Source: Marsupella aquatica
Taxonomy: Eukaryota; Marchantiophyta
Reading direction: 5' to 3'
NCBI GenBank assembly: GCA_973895155.1
Contig: OZ316892.1
Location: forward strand, 2,976,001 to 3,040,000
Length of the DNA stretch: 64,000 nucleotides
Under the pieces are notes generated by a model, which made no database searches, was not told the origin of the DNA, and saw nothing but the letters and a program-made list of their open reading frames with translations. A program made the translations under genes and the position numbers. Below, piece after piece: positions 25,718-38,158 of this stretch. Positions within the stretch are counted from its first letter, which is position 1. The number at the start of each line of letters is the position of its first letter.

Positions 25718-26061
25718 TGTTGAGCAAAGACGACATTCATAACGGCAAGCCCATGAACCATCCAACGCACAAGAGTCGACACAGAGAGATACGTGGTTCA
25801 CCTCCACATGAGGCTACGTCCACGGGAACACACAAGAGTTTTACTGCACTCTAGGTCGACCGGCCATACCAAACATTCACAGCACAAGCTCTCCCTATCT
25901 CTCAACTAGCTCCGTAACAATGAGCCTAAGTTCCACCAGGGTCTGGCATCAGCCCTGGCTATATGCACCACAGCACTACTGCTAACATTAGCTAAGTCCT
26001 AACCCAAGTTAGACTAACTGTGGTTAGCTCATGAGTCACAAGACTAGAGCAATATCTAACA
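25718..26061 (-). repeat. Copia 3' LTR
   Basis: On the plus strand it begins TGTTGAGCAA and ends ATATCTAACA, with the 5'-TG...CA-3' ends of an LTR. It contains the CCGTGGACGTA and GAACCACGTA motifs (minus strand) common in plant Copia LTRs. The partner is at 33545-33887. Confidence 0.95.
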
Positions 26062-26072
26062 AACTCCCCCTT
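26062..26072 (-). other. Polypurine tract
   Basis: The minus-strand sequence directly upstream of the 3' LTR is AAGGGGGAGTT, a purine-rich tract in the position where plus-strand DNA synthesis is primed. Confidence 0.75.
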
Positions 26073-26257
26073 GACTCTTGTCTTGGGGATTGGACAAAAT
26101 GCTACCATATGGAATCCTCAACGGGAAGTTCTAGACAATCACCAAACCAGGTTTCCCCCTAAAAACCACAAGGGTTAACTAGAACTAAGTCGTAGCCTAA
26201 CAGGAATGAGTAACCCATATACAAATAGTCACACATTGCTAAATACTTCTACTTGCA

Positions 26258-27600
26258 CTACAACTGCAAAACCTGCAAAGTAGCACGGTGTCTTGAGAAA
26301 CTCTCCAAAGGAATCACTTTGGTAAAGGCATCAACGGGATTGAGGTTCCATCAATCTTGACTAGCTCAAAAGTTTTATCAAACACTGCTTGCCTGATAAA
26401 ATGGTACCTAATATCAATGTGCTTCACCCTGCTATCCATCACCTGGTTAGCAGCCAAGTGAAGAGCACTCTAACTATCACAGTTTAGAGTCATTTTTCCA
26501 TGCTCTAAACCCATGTCCGCGATCAACTTATCCAACCAAATTGCTTCCTTTGCTGCTTCTGTTGCTGTAACATACTCTGCTTCTGTAGTAGACTGAGATA
26601 TGCACTTCTGCAAGGTAGATTTCCAACTGATACATCTTCCTCCAAGAGTGTATATAAACCCAGTTGTAGACCTTCTTGTATCCAGACAGCCTCCATAATC
26701 AGAATCTACATAGCCAACTAATGTTCTATCTGATCTGTTATCAAATAGTAATCCATAATCCTGTGTTCCCTTCAGATACTTGAAATCCACTTCACAGCTT
26801 CCCAATGTACCTTCCCTGGATTTGACATGAATCTGCTAACCTTGCCCATCGCTAGGGCCAAGTCAAGCCTAGTACAAGTCATCAAATACATCAGACTACC
26901 TATTGCCTTCTCATAAGGAATCTTAGCCATCAGACCTTTCTCCACAGCATCCGTAGGAGAGAAAGCCGATGATAACTTGAAATGTGAAGCTAAAGGAATA
27001 CTCACTGGCTTACAGTTTTCCATGATGAACCGTGCAAGTACTTTCCTCACATACTGGCCTTGACTCAAGCACAACTGTCCAGTCTCAGAGTTCCTAAAAA
27101 TCTCCATCCCTAAGATTCTCTTGGCCTTACCAAGATCCTTCATCCTGAATTCAACATTCAATTTTGCCTTGAGACTGTCAACCTCAGATTGATCTTTAGC
27201 CACAATCAGCATGTCATCCACATAGATCACCAGGATGATGAAACCAAATACATCATACTTGATTGATTTCGTATACACACAAGGATCATACACTATCCTT
27301 GTAAAACCTTGAGCAAGCATGAAATTATCAAACCGCTTGTTCCACTATCTGGGAGACTATTTCAATCCATACAAGGATTTGAGAAATCTGCAAACTAAGT
27401 TCTCTTGGCCCTTCTTCATAAAGCCTAGTGGCTGTCTCATGAAGATCAACTCTTCCAAGTTGCCATAGAGAAAAGCAGTAACAACATCCATCTGATCCAT
27501 CACCAGACCAAAAAACACAATAAGCTGACACAAGATCCGAATTGTGGAATACTTAGCCACCGGTGAAAAGACCTCATTGTAGTCCACTTCTTTCTCCTAA
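26258..27600 (-). pseudogene. Copia reverse transcriptase and RNase H region
   Basis: Conserved RT blocks are readable: VDYNEVFSPVAK, MDVVTAFLYGNL, SLYGLK, the catalytic YVDDML, and IPYEKAIGSLMYLM. RNase H blocks follow: YVDSDYGGC, RRSTTGFIY and SQSTTEAEY. Premature TAG stops lie at 27597-27599, 27357-27359, 27345-27347 and 26470-26472. One single-base frameshift falls near 26785, between the RT and RNase H blocks, and a second near 26344. The probable original terminator is at 26258-26260. Catalytic residues survive but no full-length product is possible. Confidence 0.9.
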
Positions 27601-27770
27601 GTGAACCCCTTGGCAATAAGCCCTGCCTTGTAGATCTTATCTCCATCCTCTGAAGGACTGTCCTTTAACTTGTAAATCCACTTGCTGTCCACCGCTTGTT
27701 GACCTCTTGGAAGCTCCACCAACTCCCATGTCTTGTTGTCACTCAAAGATTGCAACTCCCTCTGCAGCTT

Positions 27771-29000
27771 CTACTCTAAAGCACAAGCCTTACTATACGA
27801 AGAAGGCTCTCCTTCTTTGGACAAGATCAAAGCCATGTCATCATCATTAGGTGCAATGTCAATATCATCTAGCTTAGATGAGTCTGCCCATTGACCATAC
27901 CTGGTAGGAGCTCTAGTAGAACGATTGGAAGTTCTTCTAGTAGATGACTCAGACTGATCTGCTGCTGTTGCTAGCTAAATTTGAGGTACCCCAACAACAA
28001 TCTGCTCCTCTTGTTCCATCACAGGAACCAGCTCCAAGCCCGGAGCTTCTCCATCTCTCCTGTCATGAACATCATCATGACTAATCTTCCCCTCAACCTG
28101 GTCCGGGATGAGAGATTTCCCCTTGTCAGTATGGGAGTCCGGAGAACTCTCCCCCTCCTTTGATGATCTGGATTCATTAAAGGACATATCTCTACTGACA
28201 ATTAGTTTACAGGTTATTGGATCCCATAACCTATAACCCTTCACACATTTCTGATAGCCAAGGAAAATGCACTTCTTCAACTTGGACTCCAGCTTGGATC
28301 GAAGCTGGGAAGGTGTAAGCACATAAGCATCACATCCAAAAATCCTTAGATGTGAGTAATCAACTGGACGCCCGTACCTCATTTCAAATGGCGTCTTGAA
28401 TCCAATAGAACTGGATGGAAAAAAATCTACCAAATAAGCTGCAGTGTTGACAGTTTTAGCCCAAAACTCATGTCGTAAGCATAATTGACTCAACATACTC
28501 CTCGAGCGGTCCAATAGTGTTTGGTTGAGTCTCTCAGAAACACCATTCTGCTGAGGAGTATAACTTGTTGTGAGATGGCGGGTAATCCCCTGCTCCTTAC
28601 AATACGTTCCAAATTCACCAAAACTATATTCATCGTCGTTATCCGATCGTAGATATCTCACCTTATTACCAGTCTGATTCTCAACTTGGGCTTTCCATTC
28701 CTTAAAAGTGGCAAAAACATCAGACTTACTATGTAGAAAGTATATCCACATATACCTTGAGTAATCGTCAATGAACGTGACATAGTATAACCGTCCAGAA
28801 TGTGAGGGAGTAGGGGCTGGACCCCACACATCACTATGTACATACTCAAGTACCTCCTTGCTGGTGTGAGTTCCAACTTCGAAGGGCTTCCTGTGTTGCT
28901 TCTCAAGCACACAGTGCTCACAAAATTCCAACTTACAAGATTGCAAATTAGAAAGTAATCCTTTCTTCTAAAGAATAACCAAACCTTTTTCACTCATGTG
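27771..29000 (-). pseudogene. Copia integrase region
   Basis: The zinc-binding HHCC part is visible across 29000-28890 (LWHFRLGH ... CEHC). The catalytic D, D and E follow in YVHSDVWGP, RYLRSDNDDEY and NGVSERLNQ. The downstream C-terminal part includes RIFGCDAYV and KCIFLGY. TAG stops occur at 28968-28970 (within the zinc region), 27975-27977 and 27771-27773. The central 323-codon stretch (28946-27975) is open. Confidence 0.9.
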
Positions 29001-29179
29001 GCCCAAACGGAAGTGCCATAGCCGGGCCGTCTCCTCATGAGATAAGGTTACATTGGCTTCATCACAAACAACACTGCCCTCCAAAACGTATAGATTGCTA
29101 TGTCGCTTTTCCTTCAATACAACTTTAGTACCAGTTGAAACCTGAAGGACACCATTAGCAGAACTCCACTGATGGCCAT

Positions 29180-29459
29180 TTGCTTCTAAAACTCCAAGTG
29201 AAATGAGATTTTTCATCATGTTGGGAATGTGTCTCACATTCCTCAATGTTCTTACAGCACCATCAAACATCTGAAATCTTACAGATCCAAGTCCAACAAC
29301 TTGACATGGGATTCCATTTCCCATCAACATTGACCCGTTGGAAACCATGTAAGAACTGAAAAAATCTCTCCTAGAGCAAATGTGAAAAATACATGCACTA
29401 TCTAGAATCCAGTCATCACTACTTGGATTTGACACTACGTTGAGAGCATAACCTTGACA
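29180..29459 (-). pseudogene. Copia aspartic protease region
   Basis: DDWILDSACIFHI corresponds to the retroviral-type protease active site, normally Asp-Ser/Thr-Gly. Here the glycine is alanine (DSA), which would be expected to impair catalysis. The downstream flap-like GNGIPCQVVGLG and LRNVRHIPNM are as in Copia proteases. Confidence 0.75.
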
Positions 29460-30320
29460 TCACAATATGTCATCATCATCGAGTAAATCTACCTCATGCA
29501 AGCTCGATGCCGCGTTAGCAGATGCAATAGGGACCCTTACTCGACAATCCCTTTTCATGTGGCCAGGCTTGCCACAATTCCAACATGCAAGAGGCTTCCT
29601 CTCTTGCGATTTCCCTCTGGATTTAGATCTCCCCCATGATGTAGATCTAAACCTGTTCTGTCCATTTGAGCATTGCGCTGCTCTCCCACGGTTCACGTTT
29701 AGCGCAGTGCCAGAAGAAGATGCTGTCTATGATTGACCCAGCTTCTTCTGAGCATCATCAGACAGTAAAGAGCTCACCACCTCATTATACAAAATGGACT
29801 TCAGATCTCTATACAAGAGCACCTGTTTCAAGCCCTGATATGACGGCGGTAAGGAGCTTAGCCAAAGCAAGGCCTTATTCTCATCTTCAACTCCTTTTCC
29901 CAGGTTTGACAGATCCACCGTTAGACTGTCAAACTCATCCAGGTGATCCTGCATCTTGCTCCCTTCCTTGAGCCCGAGGCTCATCAAGAGAGACTTCTTG
30001 TACAGCCGGTCTGACGCATCTTCCCGGTAGTACTTCTCTCTTAGAGCCTTGAACAGTGATGCGCAATCCGCATAATCATCCAGCTGCTTGATGATGTGCG
30101 GCTTGAGATAAAGCATCACTACATTAACAGCAATCACCTGCTCTTATCTCCACTGTCTCACAGAAATCTCCTCCTCTCCATCATACTGCTCTCGTGAAGA
30201 AAGCAGATGAGCTAAGCCCATGGCCCGTAAAACACCCTTTACTTGCTTCTCCCAGAGCAAGTAATCAGTACGACCATCGTACTTCTCCACCTCAAACTTC
30301 ACTCCTCCAAATCTAGCCAT
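29460..30320 (-). pseudogene. Copia GAG with zinc knuckle
   Basis: The likely start is the ATG at 30320 (MARFGGVKFEVEKYDG), matching the usual Copia capsid opening. The capsid part contains YLKPHIIKQL and DHLDEFDSLT. A CCHC zinc knuckle, CWNCGKPGHMKRDC, lies near 29590-29550. Stops at about 30144-30146 (TAA) and 29727-29729 (TAG) interrupt the frame. The open frame extends upstream to 30518, but that extension has no GAG similarity I recognise. Confidence 0.88.
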
Positions 30321-30518
30321 CTCCCTCTTCTTCCCTACTACCGACAGCTCTGGTAGTAACACAGCTTCCTCCACTGCACGCCACACCGATGATCGTACCG
30401 GTGTTACAAGTTCTTCCTCAAACGGTAGCAACTCCTCTTCAGACTCTCTGTCTGACCGTCGTGATCTTAATGGTGGATCTTTTCCACCCAGCGCCCTCAC
30501 CAATCCCAGCACTTGCAC

Positions 30519-33500
30519 CTAAGTGCCCTTAGTGCCCGAACACCTCCACGGAATACCTCGAGCAAACATCTGAATGCCTCTAGCACCACCCGCGGCCGCT
30601 CCCATACGAAGCCGCACTTGCTCACCTATATGACCGCTACTCAACGGTCCTCACTGTCTGCACAAGCAACCAAGCACCATGATAAGTAACCCCACCGGAT
30701 CTAGAACTCGCCAAGTCTAGCATCCTAACTCAAGCTCAACAGACGTTGGTAAATAGGTCAGCAATAGGTCCTCCCAATGCCATAAGCCGGAACCAGAACC
30801 CACGCTCACTGTCCGTCCAGGACAGCTCCTTCCTTGGGCGCGGCCTGGGTTCCTCCTCGTACCTATCCATCACCAACTGACCGCCCTGACCTCAGGACAT
30901 GCTCATGGCCCAATTAGCGTAGCTTGTCCTAAAACTTGTCCCAAGCTTGTCTCAACACGCCGGGACCATAATGGCCCGACTCTAACACCGACTCCCGGTT
31001 TGCCCCACTGATGGTCTAGGGACCGAGCGCCCTTGGGACTCAGCCTCCTTACCTACTTGGCTTTGCCTCCCCAACGCAAGCTCCCATGGGAGGCTGAACG
31101 CGGCTTGGCTGCTGTTCGGCAAGATTTGGCAAACAGGCGAACTAACCCCCGCAAACCACGAGAACCCATGGCACCCCCAGACTCAGCTGAGCTCAAGAGG
31201 GCATAGCCCTCCTCAAGAGCTTTCCAACACACCTAAGAAGTCCTCCAACAGACTTTCCGTTGGGAAGATATCGTCATTTCCGTTTGGCGGTTTCCCTTAG
31301 TGTCGCGACGGCCACGGTTCACGACTTTGGCTCGCCCTTAGCCCCTAGGGAGACACCACTCCCCTCATATATGCTTCTGGAGACCTGCCACCCCCGGACC
31401 AGCTTTGGTCCCTAACATTTGGCTCCCAACCCGGATCCTATCTCGCATAATGGGCGCGCCATCAACTGGCAACGCCCATAACTTTCTTGATTCGCGTCCG
31501 CAAGCAGAGTGCCTTAGCCCGTTGTGACCAGGTTGACCCAGTGCTCATGCCTAGGCCCTCAGGTCTGATCGCCGCTCGGGGCAACGGTCAGGCCACAACT
31601 TGCACCCCAAGCGTCCGTTGCCAATGGCGTCAACTCCATTGGCCTTGGGCCCAAGACGAGCTCACTCCCAAGCCCTCAGAACTCAAAGCCCATCCGACGG
31701 TCCGGACGGCCATCCATGAGCCCGGCCCATTTCCCTTTGACCCGACCAGCCATAGGCTAGTCCAAGTCTGTATCCCCAGCTTGGCCCCTTGCCTCTCCAG
31801 TGCCACGTCTCATTGCCCACAAGTATCCCCATGCTAAGTCCTCCCCGGATGGCCTATCCGGGCCTGGACCATAAGGGAGCTAAGTGTTACAGTAGTCGAG
31901 TTCTGCAACTATCTTGAAGCTCCACCAATGCCAATTCTTCCAGTATCCTCCGAGTCACTCATATGAAACAATCACGAAAAAATGTCTTTTTTTGAAACTT
32001 CTCATAAAACTCCAAACTCAACACTGCCGCGTAGCCCACAAAGCTAGGAGTCCAATACTGAAAGCCGAAATCAAAATCAAAATTCGACGGAAAAGTTATT
32101 CAAATTTTGGTTGAGGTGGGTAAAACCTTGGGAAACTCCCCCGTTTTGACCACCTCGGAGAATAACCAAAATACCCAGTACAACCCGTCGTTGAAATCGC
32201 GATGTGATCGGTGCGCCGCGTTGCCAACTCCAGTGGCAACGTCCTCACCAAAAAAGAACCCAAAAAGTTATTGTTTGGCGGACAGAATCTTCATTGGACG
32301 GCCAAAAAACAGCTCTCTATTTTTCGGGAATATTCCCGCACAGTACAACAGGTCTCACAGGGGGCCGTTCCCCCTGTCCAAGCGGTTAAAACGGAGGGCA
32401 GGTCCCGGCACAAAGGGAAACCAATAAGGAGGAAAAAAGAGGCAAAATAATGGCCCTAAAGGGGGTGCTGAAGCCCCTAATCAAAAAATATAGTATAAAT
32501 TGGCGGGCCCAAAGGGCGTAAGGCCGGGAGTATGCCCTGGGGATTCTTGGGCGGTGTATTAGAGCGGACGCGTATGCAGCCGCGTACACATGCAGGGCCG
32601 GACATACGACGTCAAGGCAGGGCCGAGGCAGCGATTGGCGTGGTATGGCGGAGGGCGTACAAGCACGCGAAAAGCGCCGGCCGGTGTTGCACAACTCGTC
32701 GTCGCGGCTGATGGATGAGGGGAAAACGAGGTGTGGGGGGGAGTTGGGTGTACAAGGGGAAACGACGGGGGACCAAGGGTCGGGAGGGTGTGTATACACA
32801 CCAAAAGTGGCCCTAACGTAAGCCAAGATTTGACTTTAAAACAAAAAAGCAGTTTACACACCTTGAACGCCGCTGCTTCTCACGAGTAAAGTGAACGTCG
32901 TCGACGGGAAATGTTGCCGAATTGCACCTGCACAATCTGCAGCTCCAACAGAGAAAAAAATAAAAAAATTATGCCGCATCGTCTTTACTCCGCGTCAAGT
33001 GCCAATCCCGAGCTCAAAACGACCGCCTCACCACGATCACACCGTTGAGCCGTATCACTTTGCGTTTCTTCCACCGAGTCGGACGTCACGAAGAGAAACC
33101 CGGTTCAGATGAGAACAAGCTCCATAGCTTGTGAAAAAACCTGAACGCCTTCGTCACTTGTCACGTCGCACTTGGTAACAACTCGGTAACAAATCAGCTA
33201 CCAAAACGACCAGCTTGCTTCAACCTTCAACTTGAGCTACAACATGCGACGCCTCCCGCACCGCACAACTCACACCGTTGAAAAACACAAACTTTGGTCT
33301 CTCCCTCGAAGAACCGTCAAACACGAATAAAACCTGAACGACGCAAACTTTGATTCCTCCGCACCATGGATACCGATCAGCGAGTTCTAACCACCGTTAG
33401 AAAGCCCTCTCACTAACCTATCCGCACAGCCACACACATTCAAGTTTCATGCGACGAAACTCTGAATATACCATCAACAATGAACGTTGGAAAAACCTGT

Positions 33501-33530
33501 CACGAAAAAACCTCGTCACCTCCCAGGCAT
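30519..33530 (-). other. Unusually long Copia leader with GC-rich block
   Basis: The interval between GAG and the primer-binding site is about 3 kb. From about 30520 to 32880 the base composition is clearly GC-richer and CpG-richer than the rest of the window, while 32880-33530 is closer to background. At 31015-31410 a segment begins TGATGGTCTAGGGACC and ends GGTCCCTAACA, followed by TTTGGCTCCCAACCCGG, which resembles the LTR end plus PBS of Ty3/gypsy elements. This could be a nested LTR fragment. No open frame in the block encodes anything I recognise. Confidence 0.4.
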
Positions 33531-33542
33531 GCTCTGATACCA
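33531..33542 (-). other. Primer-binding site (initiator Met tRNA type)
   Basis: The minus strand reads TGGTATCAGAGC two bases inside the 5' LTR. This is the standard Copia primer-binding sequence complementary to the initiator methionine tRNA. Confidence 0.93.
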
Positions 33543-33544
33543 CT

Positions 33545-33887
33545 TGTTGAGCAAAGACGACATTCATAACGGCAAGCCCATGAACCATCCAACGCACAAG
33601 AGTCAACACAGAGAGATACGTGGTTCACCTCCACATGAGGTTACGTCCACGGGAACACACAAGAGCTTTACTGCACTCTAGGCCGACCGGCTATACCAAG
33701 CATCCACAGCACAAGCTCTCCCTATCTCTCAACTAGCTCCGTAACAATGAGCCTAAGTTCCACCAGGGTCTGGCATCAGCCCTGACTATATGCACAACAG
33801 CACTACTGCTAACATTAGCTAAGTCCTAACCTGAATTAAACTAACTGTGGTTCGCTCATAGTCACAAGACTAGAGCAATATCTAACA
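33545..33887 (-). repeat. Copia 5' LTR
   Basis: Begins TGTTGAGCAA and ends ATATCTAACA on the plus strand. It aligns end to end with 25718-26061. By hand alignment about 12 of 14 differences are transitions, plus a one-base indel. Confidence 0.95.
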
Positions 33888-33892
33888 CCATG
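33888..33892. other. Target-site duplication, right copy (CCATG)
   Basis: Direct repeat of 25713-25717, immediately outside the LTR. Confidence 0.9.
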
Positions 33893-35889
33893 TAGAGCAC
33901 TTCAAATATATTCAGCTCATACGTAGGAGTGAATGACTGAAAAGAGGAGTTGTCTTAAAGAAGCTTATAAGCTTGCGGCTAGACTATGGTGGATGTGGTG
34001 GGATTATGCATAGTGATGAATCTCTTGGTTGTGGACATAGCCCAGATAGGGGAATCACCTATCTTTGTGACTTTTGATATTGAATGTTGGGTTGTACACT
34101 TGTTCTCTAGTGGTTCTCTGAGACCTTGTGTTGTGCAATGTTCATTTTGCATTTATCTTAGTCATGCACTCGACTGAGATAATCAATTAAATAAATTAGA
34201 GTCATGCAACCACTCCTTGACCAAGTAAGCCTAAGAGCAAAAAAATACTAGTATTGATGTTATCTGAATACACATTCAGTAGATCTTGCACATGCTAGGA
34301 ATCCTATCCAAATAGAGATTTGGGTGAAAACCATTTGAGCTTACTAGCTTGTTGGAGAAGAAGTCACACAAACCAACAATACCAATGAGGACAAGTGGTT
34401 TTATGGCCCTACTTTGTTGCTTGTGAGGAAACTAACGCATGTTCTCTCACAAAGGTTGTTGGAGCTCATTTCCATGCCTCAATTGCTCAAGGACCACCCT
34501 TGTCTCAATCCCGGTCTCAATATGGATGTAAACCAAATAGATCTCCTTCATACCTATGCAGGCCTCAATATCATTTTGTGGCACACTTCATGCCAAAAAT
34601 TTCCAACAACCCACAAGATGAGTTCACAGTCAAGCTCATGAATTGGCTTGACATGCAAGAGGTTTGGTCTAAAACTAATGATGTTGATCACGTTTGTTGT
34701 GTTGGTCATTGTTAACGGTTGAATGAGAGAATTATATGTATTGTTTATTAAACCTAAACTTGCAACCTCAATTTTTCTTTGTCCTGCCCACCCTAACCTT
34801 CCACCCATTTTCTGTTTTTGGTCCCCAATCCTATCTTGCTTTTTTCTTTAATTCCCTTCAATCTCTTTCATCTGTTTGGTTTGATGAGGATGCTTTGGGA
34901 ATCTATTTTTTAAAAATTTATTAAGTAAGTACAGTAGGTCCTAAGCTAGGTAGCAGCTTAAAATTCTCAGCCCAAATGGGATTGAGACAACAAGTTATGG
35001 CTAACAACCTCTTTTGATGCATCTTAGGATGCTGACATATCCCAGTAGCACAGGAAAAACTTTGCAAAAACCCCCAAAGGACAATTATCTAACTTAAGTC
35101 TTGTGCGTTAAGTATCAACATTTGATCTCACTCTCCAATCTAAGAATTCCAACAACATGCATCTTTCCTTGGGTCGGACCTTTGTGCACTGTTGTTCACC
35201 ATCCTCTTTGTTAGCAAATGATCAATCAAATGGGTTGATCAGTCAGGGTTGAACTGCTAGAGTTGGTCATTGTTGTTTGCTATGTAAATGAATTAAATAT
35301 AAAAAGTTATTATAATTTAAAGAGTAAATAAAATGTTCCTATCTTGTCCAATATGTAACTTTTTTGCCTCATTCTTTGTTCTTGTTGATTTTCACTTTTA
35401 AAAACTTTTTATTGCTCCTGGGCCATTTTTTTTGGCGTCGTCTCAAACACAAACAGTTGTGTTTGTTTGGGTGTTTGTTTATCATTGCAAACATCTCTAT
35501 TTGTGTTTGTGGCAGGAATTGCTGACATGTGCAACCATAGACCAAGAAGTTTTCAAGAAACTTGTTGTGGGGGTCCATAACAAGTTCTTATCATGGTACA
35601 ACACTGCCAAATATTAAAAAGTGCTAAACTAGGAGACAAGATGTCAAAGGCAGGAGACCTAATGAATTAATCCGTGGATCCCCATGTTGTACAACATTGA
35701 TTTTTATTCACGTTAGAGATTACAAAATCACGGGTATCTTCTAATTTTCAAATTACTTACACAATTCTTATCGAATGGTGAAAATGCTGAGCTCATTAGG
35801 ACCGACTCTTCAAGATATTTCCAACGCCATATTATACGCGAGTTTTCATTATGATTTGACTCAGCAATGTTAGAATCAAAAATTGCTGC

Positions 35890-36175
35890 CCGAAATATTT
35901 TATGTTTTGAATAAAATCAAAATGTAAATAAAACCGTTACTAGGAGCAGTTTTACCTCAATCTTTTTGTCTTTTTATTTGCATGTCAGATTTTTTTACAT
36001 TCTTTTTTACGGCATGGCGTCCCAGTTTTTACAACAAAGTTGCCACAAACACGAATACAACAGTTAATTTTATCCAAAAACAAGCCTCTTCCTGTTTGGA
36101 GCATGCCATGATGATGTGGCACGCTGTGAAGCCAGGAATTTTGGAAAGGACCCCTATTAATGGGGGTCCGTAAAG
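35890..36175 (+). repeat. Dispersed repeat copy A
   Basis: Shares TTTTTACGGCA(T/C)G(A/G)CGTCCCA, GTGGCAC(G/A)CTGTG and GCCAGGAATTTTGGAA(A/G)GGACC, in order, with 37140-37390. It ends at GGGGTCCGTA. Confidence 0.7.
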
Positions 36176-37139
36176 AGAAACAACACGGGAAAACCCAAAA
36201 AGACCAAAGAGCCAAAAAACCCAAGAGTCTCAAACAAAGGCCAAAAAATGGAAGCCCTTCAAGCAACAATCTAGAGTAAACTGTGTGGGAGAGTCGGCAA
36301 CTTGATTCAAGGGCATTTATGGGCACCATTTATCTCAATCAAACAGGGATAAGTCCCATCTACCAACTACATTTGATTTTTGCTGTTTTGCAACTCCAAA
36401 GAGCGCAAGAGCCCAGGCAAAACATGATAGCATTGATACAATATTAATTAAGATACAAATTTCAAAATATTCCATGCAAACCTAGGGAATCAATCATATT
36501 TAATCAAAAGGTTTGGAATGCAGGTCCCATGTCAGCTGATAGTTTAATCAAGAAGAAGGTACACAGACTTATAAATGAATAATTAGTTGTGGACCCCTTG
36601 GCTAATAAAATCAGGGGGAAGAGTCGATCTGAGCCGTCTCCATTTCTTATCTCCGGAAATCTCGTCGTCCATCATAATGGCCAATCTATGGCTCAAAAGA
36701 AATAGATCTATGGATGGGTTCTGTCCGTTTTGCAAATGGGTTAATATTTTTCAAATGAAAAATTAACCAATCCAAGCCTTATTTTGTTGATTTTACAATC
36801 TTCGCCATCCATTTTGTAATGCCTCTAGAAATCTTATTTATCCATGTTAGAAGGCGATCTAGGGTGCAAAAGAAAGATCTCAATGAGATCTACGATTGGG
36901 TATTTTTTGTTTTGAGAATGAGTAAATATTTTTTAGTATAAAATTCGATGAACTTTCAAGATTCCAGCCATTCCTCCTCCCCGATCCTGGGTTTCTATGT
37001 GCTCTTCCCAGCATTAATGGCCGTACAATACGAGAGGTCCTTACATACCTGGAGTTGCGGTTTAACAAGGAAGTTATCAAGTTAATTATTAGTCATTTAT
37101 TATATAAAAAATACTTTTTATAAATCTTTGAATTTAAGT

Positions 37140-37530
37140 TTTAAAGTTGAAAATGTAACTAAAATGGTTACATAGTTACAGTTTTAACCGTCTTGCTCTT
37201 TGCATTTCCAATGTTTTTACTTTTCTTTTTACGGCACGACGTCCCAAAATTTACACCAAAATTGACACAAATACGAATGAAAACTATAAGTTTGATTCAC
37301 AAAACCGACAAGTCTTGTTTATTGTGATTATTGTTGACGTGGCACACTGTGGTGCCAGGAATTTTGGAAGGGACCTTCAATGGGGTCCGTACCAAGTTCT
37401 TCTCTGGGCCATTGATCTCAATCATGGATGACGTGATTGATCAAATTATTATTTTTTAGGCTGCTCTAATTTATAAATTTGAGTTGTGCAACCATGCCTT
37501 GCAAGCCCAACACAAATTGTGGTGGTATTG
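37140..37530 (+). repeat. Dispersed repeat copy B
   Basis: The left half matches copy A (35890-36175). The right half, from GGGGTCCGTACCAAGTTCTTC to the GCAAGCCCAACACAAA block, matches 38757-38905. Confidence 0.65.
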
Positions 37531-38029
37531 AGGGGTTGTAAGAACACCTAAAGGAACAGTTACAATTTTCCCACACCAAATGGAGTGCCGTTTTCAGCCT
37601 ATCTAGGCTTCCAGGGCAGCTTATTTTTCAAGGTTTTTTGCTTTTAGCAATTGTGGCCAATGTCAGCAGCTCTAAAGGAGGAGATGCTAAGAATATTCTT
37701 TGTCAATTTCTCCTGGATTATATCCTGACCGTCAGATGACTGTTAGATTCTGGTAAATGGGGTCTAGGATTTGGTGGGAAAGTGTTTAACCGCATACAAA
37801 GAATCTAGCCAAGTTTTAGCCAGAAGTGGCGAACACTTTCTGCCGAGGTGGAATTTGGCAAAAAATTGCACCTAAAATATAAGCTGTTTGGGCTCTGTGT
37901 AATACAATCAATGCAAACCAAGAGACCACCTCCATCTGGTGTGGGAATGCAATCAATGCAAACCAAGATCCCACCTACATATTGTTTGGGACCCACCAAC
38001 TGCCATGTTGGCAGGGGAAAAGCTGAGCG

Positions 38030-38153
38030 TAAACTACCAGTGTCCCCAAAGCAAAGCCTTGTGGATCCATATTAAAATAAGTCAAAAATGTTCTCAAGAA
38101 AGAAAAAACTCACTACCTGTATTGCCGAACATCCTGGACAGTGGCAGTTTAAA
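38030..38153. mobile_element. MITE-like element, copy 3
   Basis: The left end TAAACTACCAGTGTCCCCAAAGC and right end CCTGGACAGTGGCAGTTTAAA are inverted with respect to each other. It belongs to the same family as 534-665 and 10354-10488. Confidence 0.6.
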
Positions 38154-38158
38154 TAAGC

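Larger units (their letters stand above)
25718..33887 (-). mobile_element. Copia (Ty1) LTR retrotransposon, decayed
   Basis: An 8.17-kb element transcribed on the minus strand. It has two LTRs of about 343 bp, a CCATG target duplication, a primer-binding site next to the 5' LTR, a purine tract next to the 3' LTR, and the Copia domain order GAG, protease, integrase, reverse transcriptase, RNase H in one former frame (30320 down to 26258). Nine premature stops and two single-base frameshifts make it non-autonomous. The leader between PBS and GAG is about 3.2 kb, much longer than usual, and contains a GC-rich block that may be a nested insertion. By hand count the LTRs differ at about 14 sites plus one indel, so the insertion is not recent. 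Confidence 0.95.

Noticed and set aside
31487-32861. Several open frames on both strands in the GC-rich Copia leader
   Set aside because: High GC lowers stop frequency. The frames are overlapping, of odd composition and without domains.
34395-34715. 106-codon plus-strand frame with several Cys/His
   Set aside because: No zinc-finger spacing or family match; a second overlapping frame is equally open.
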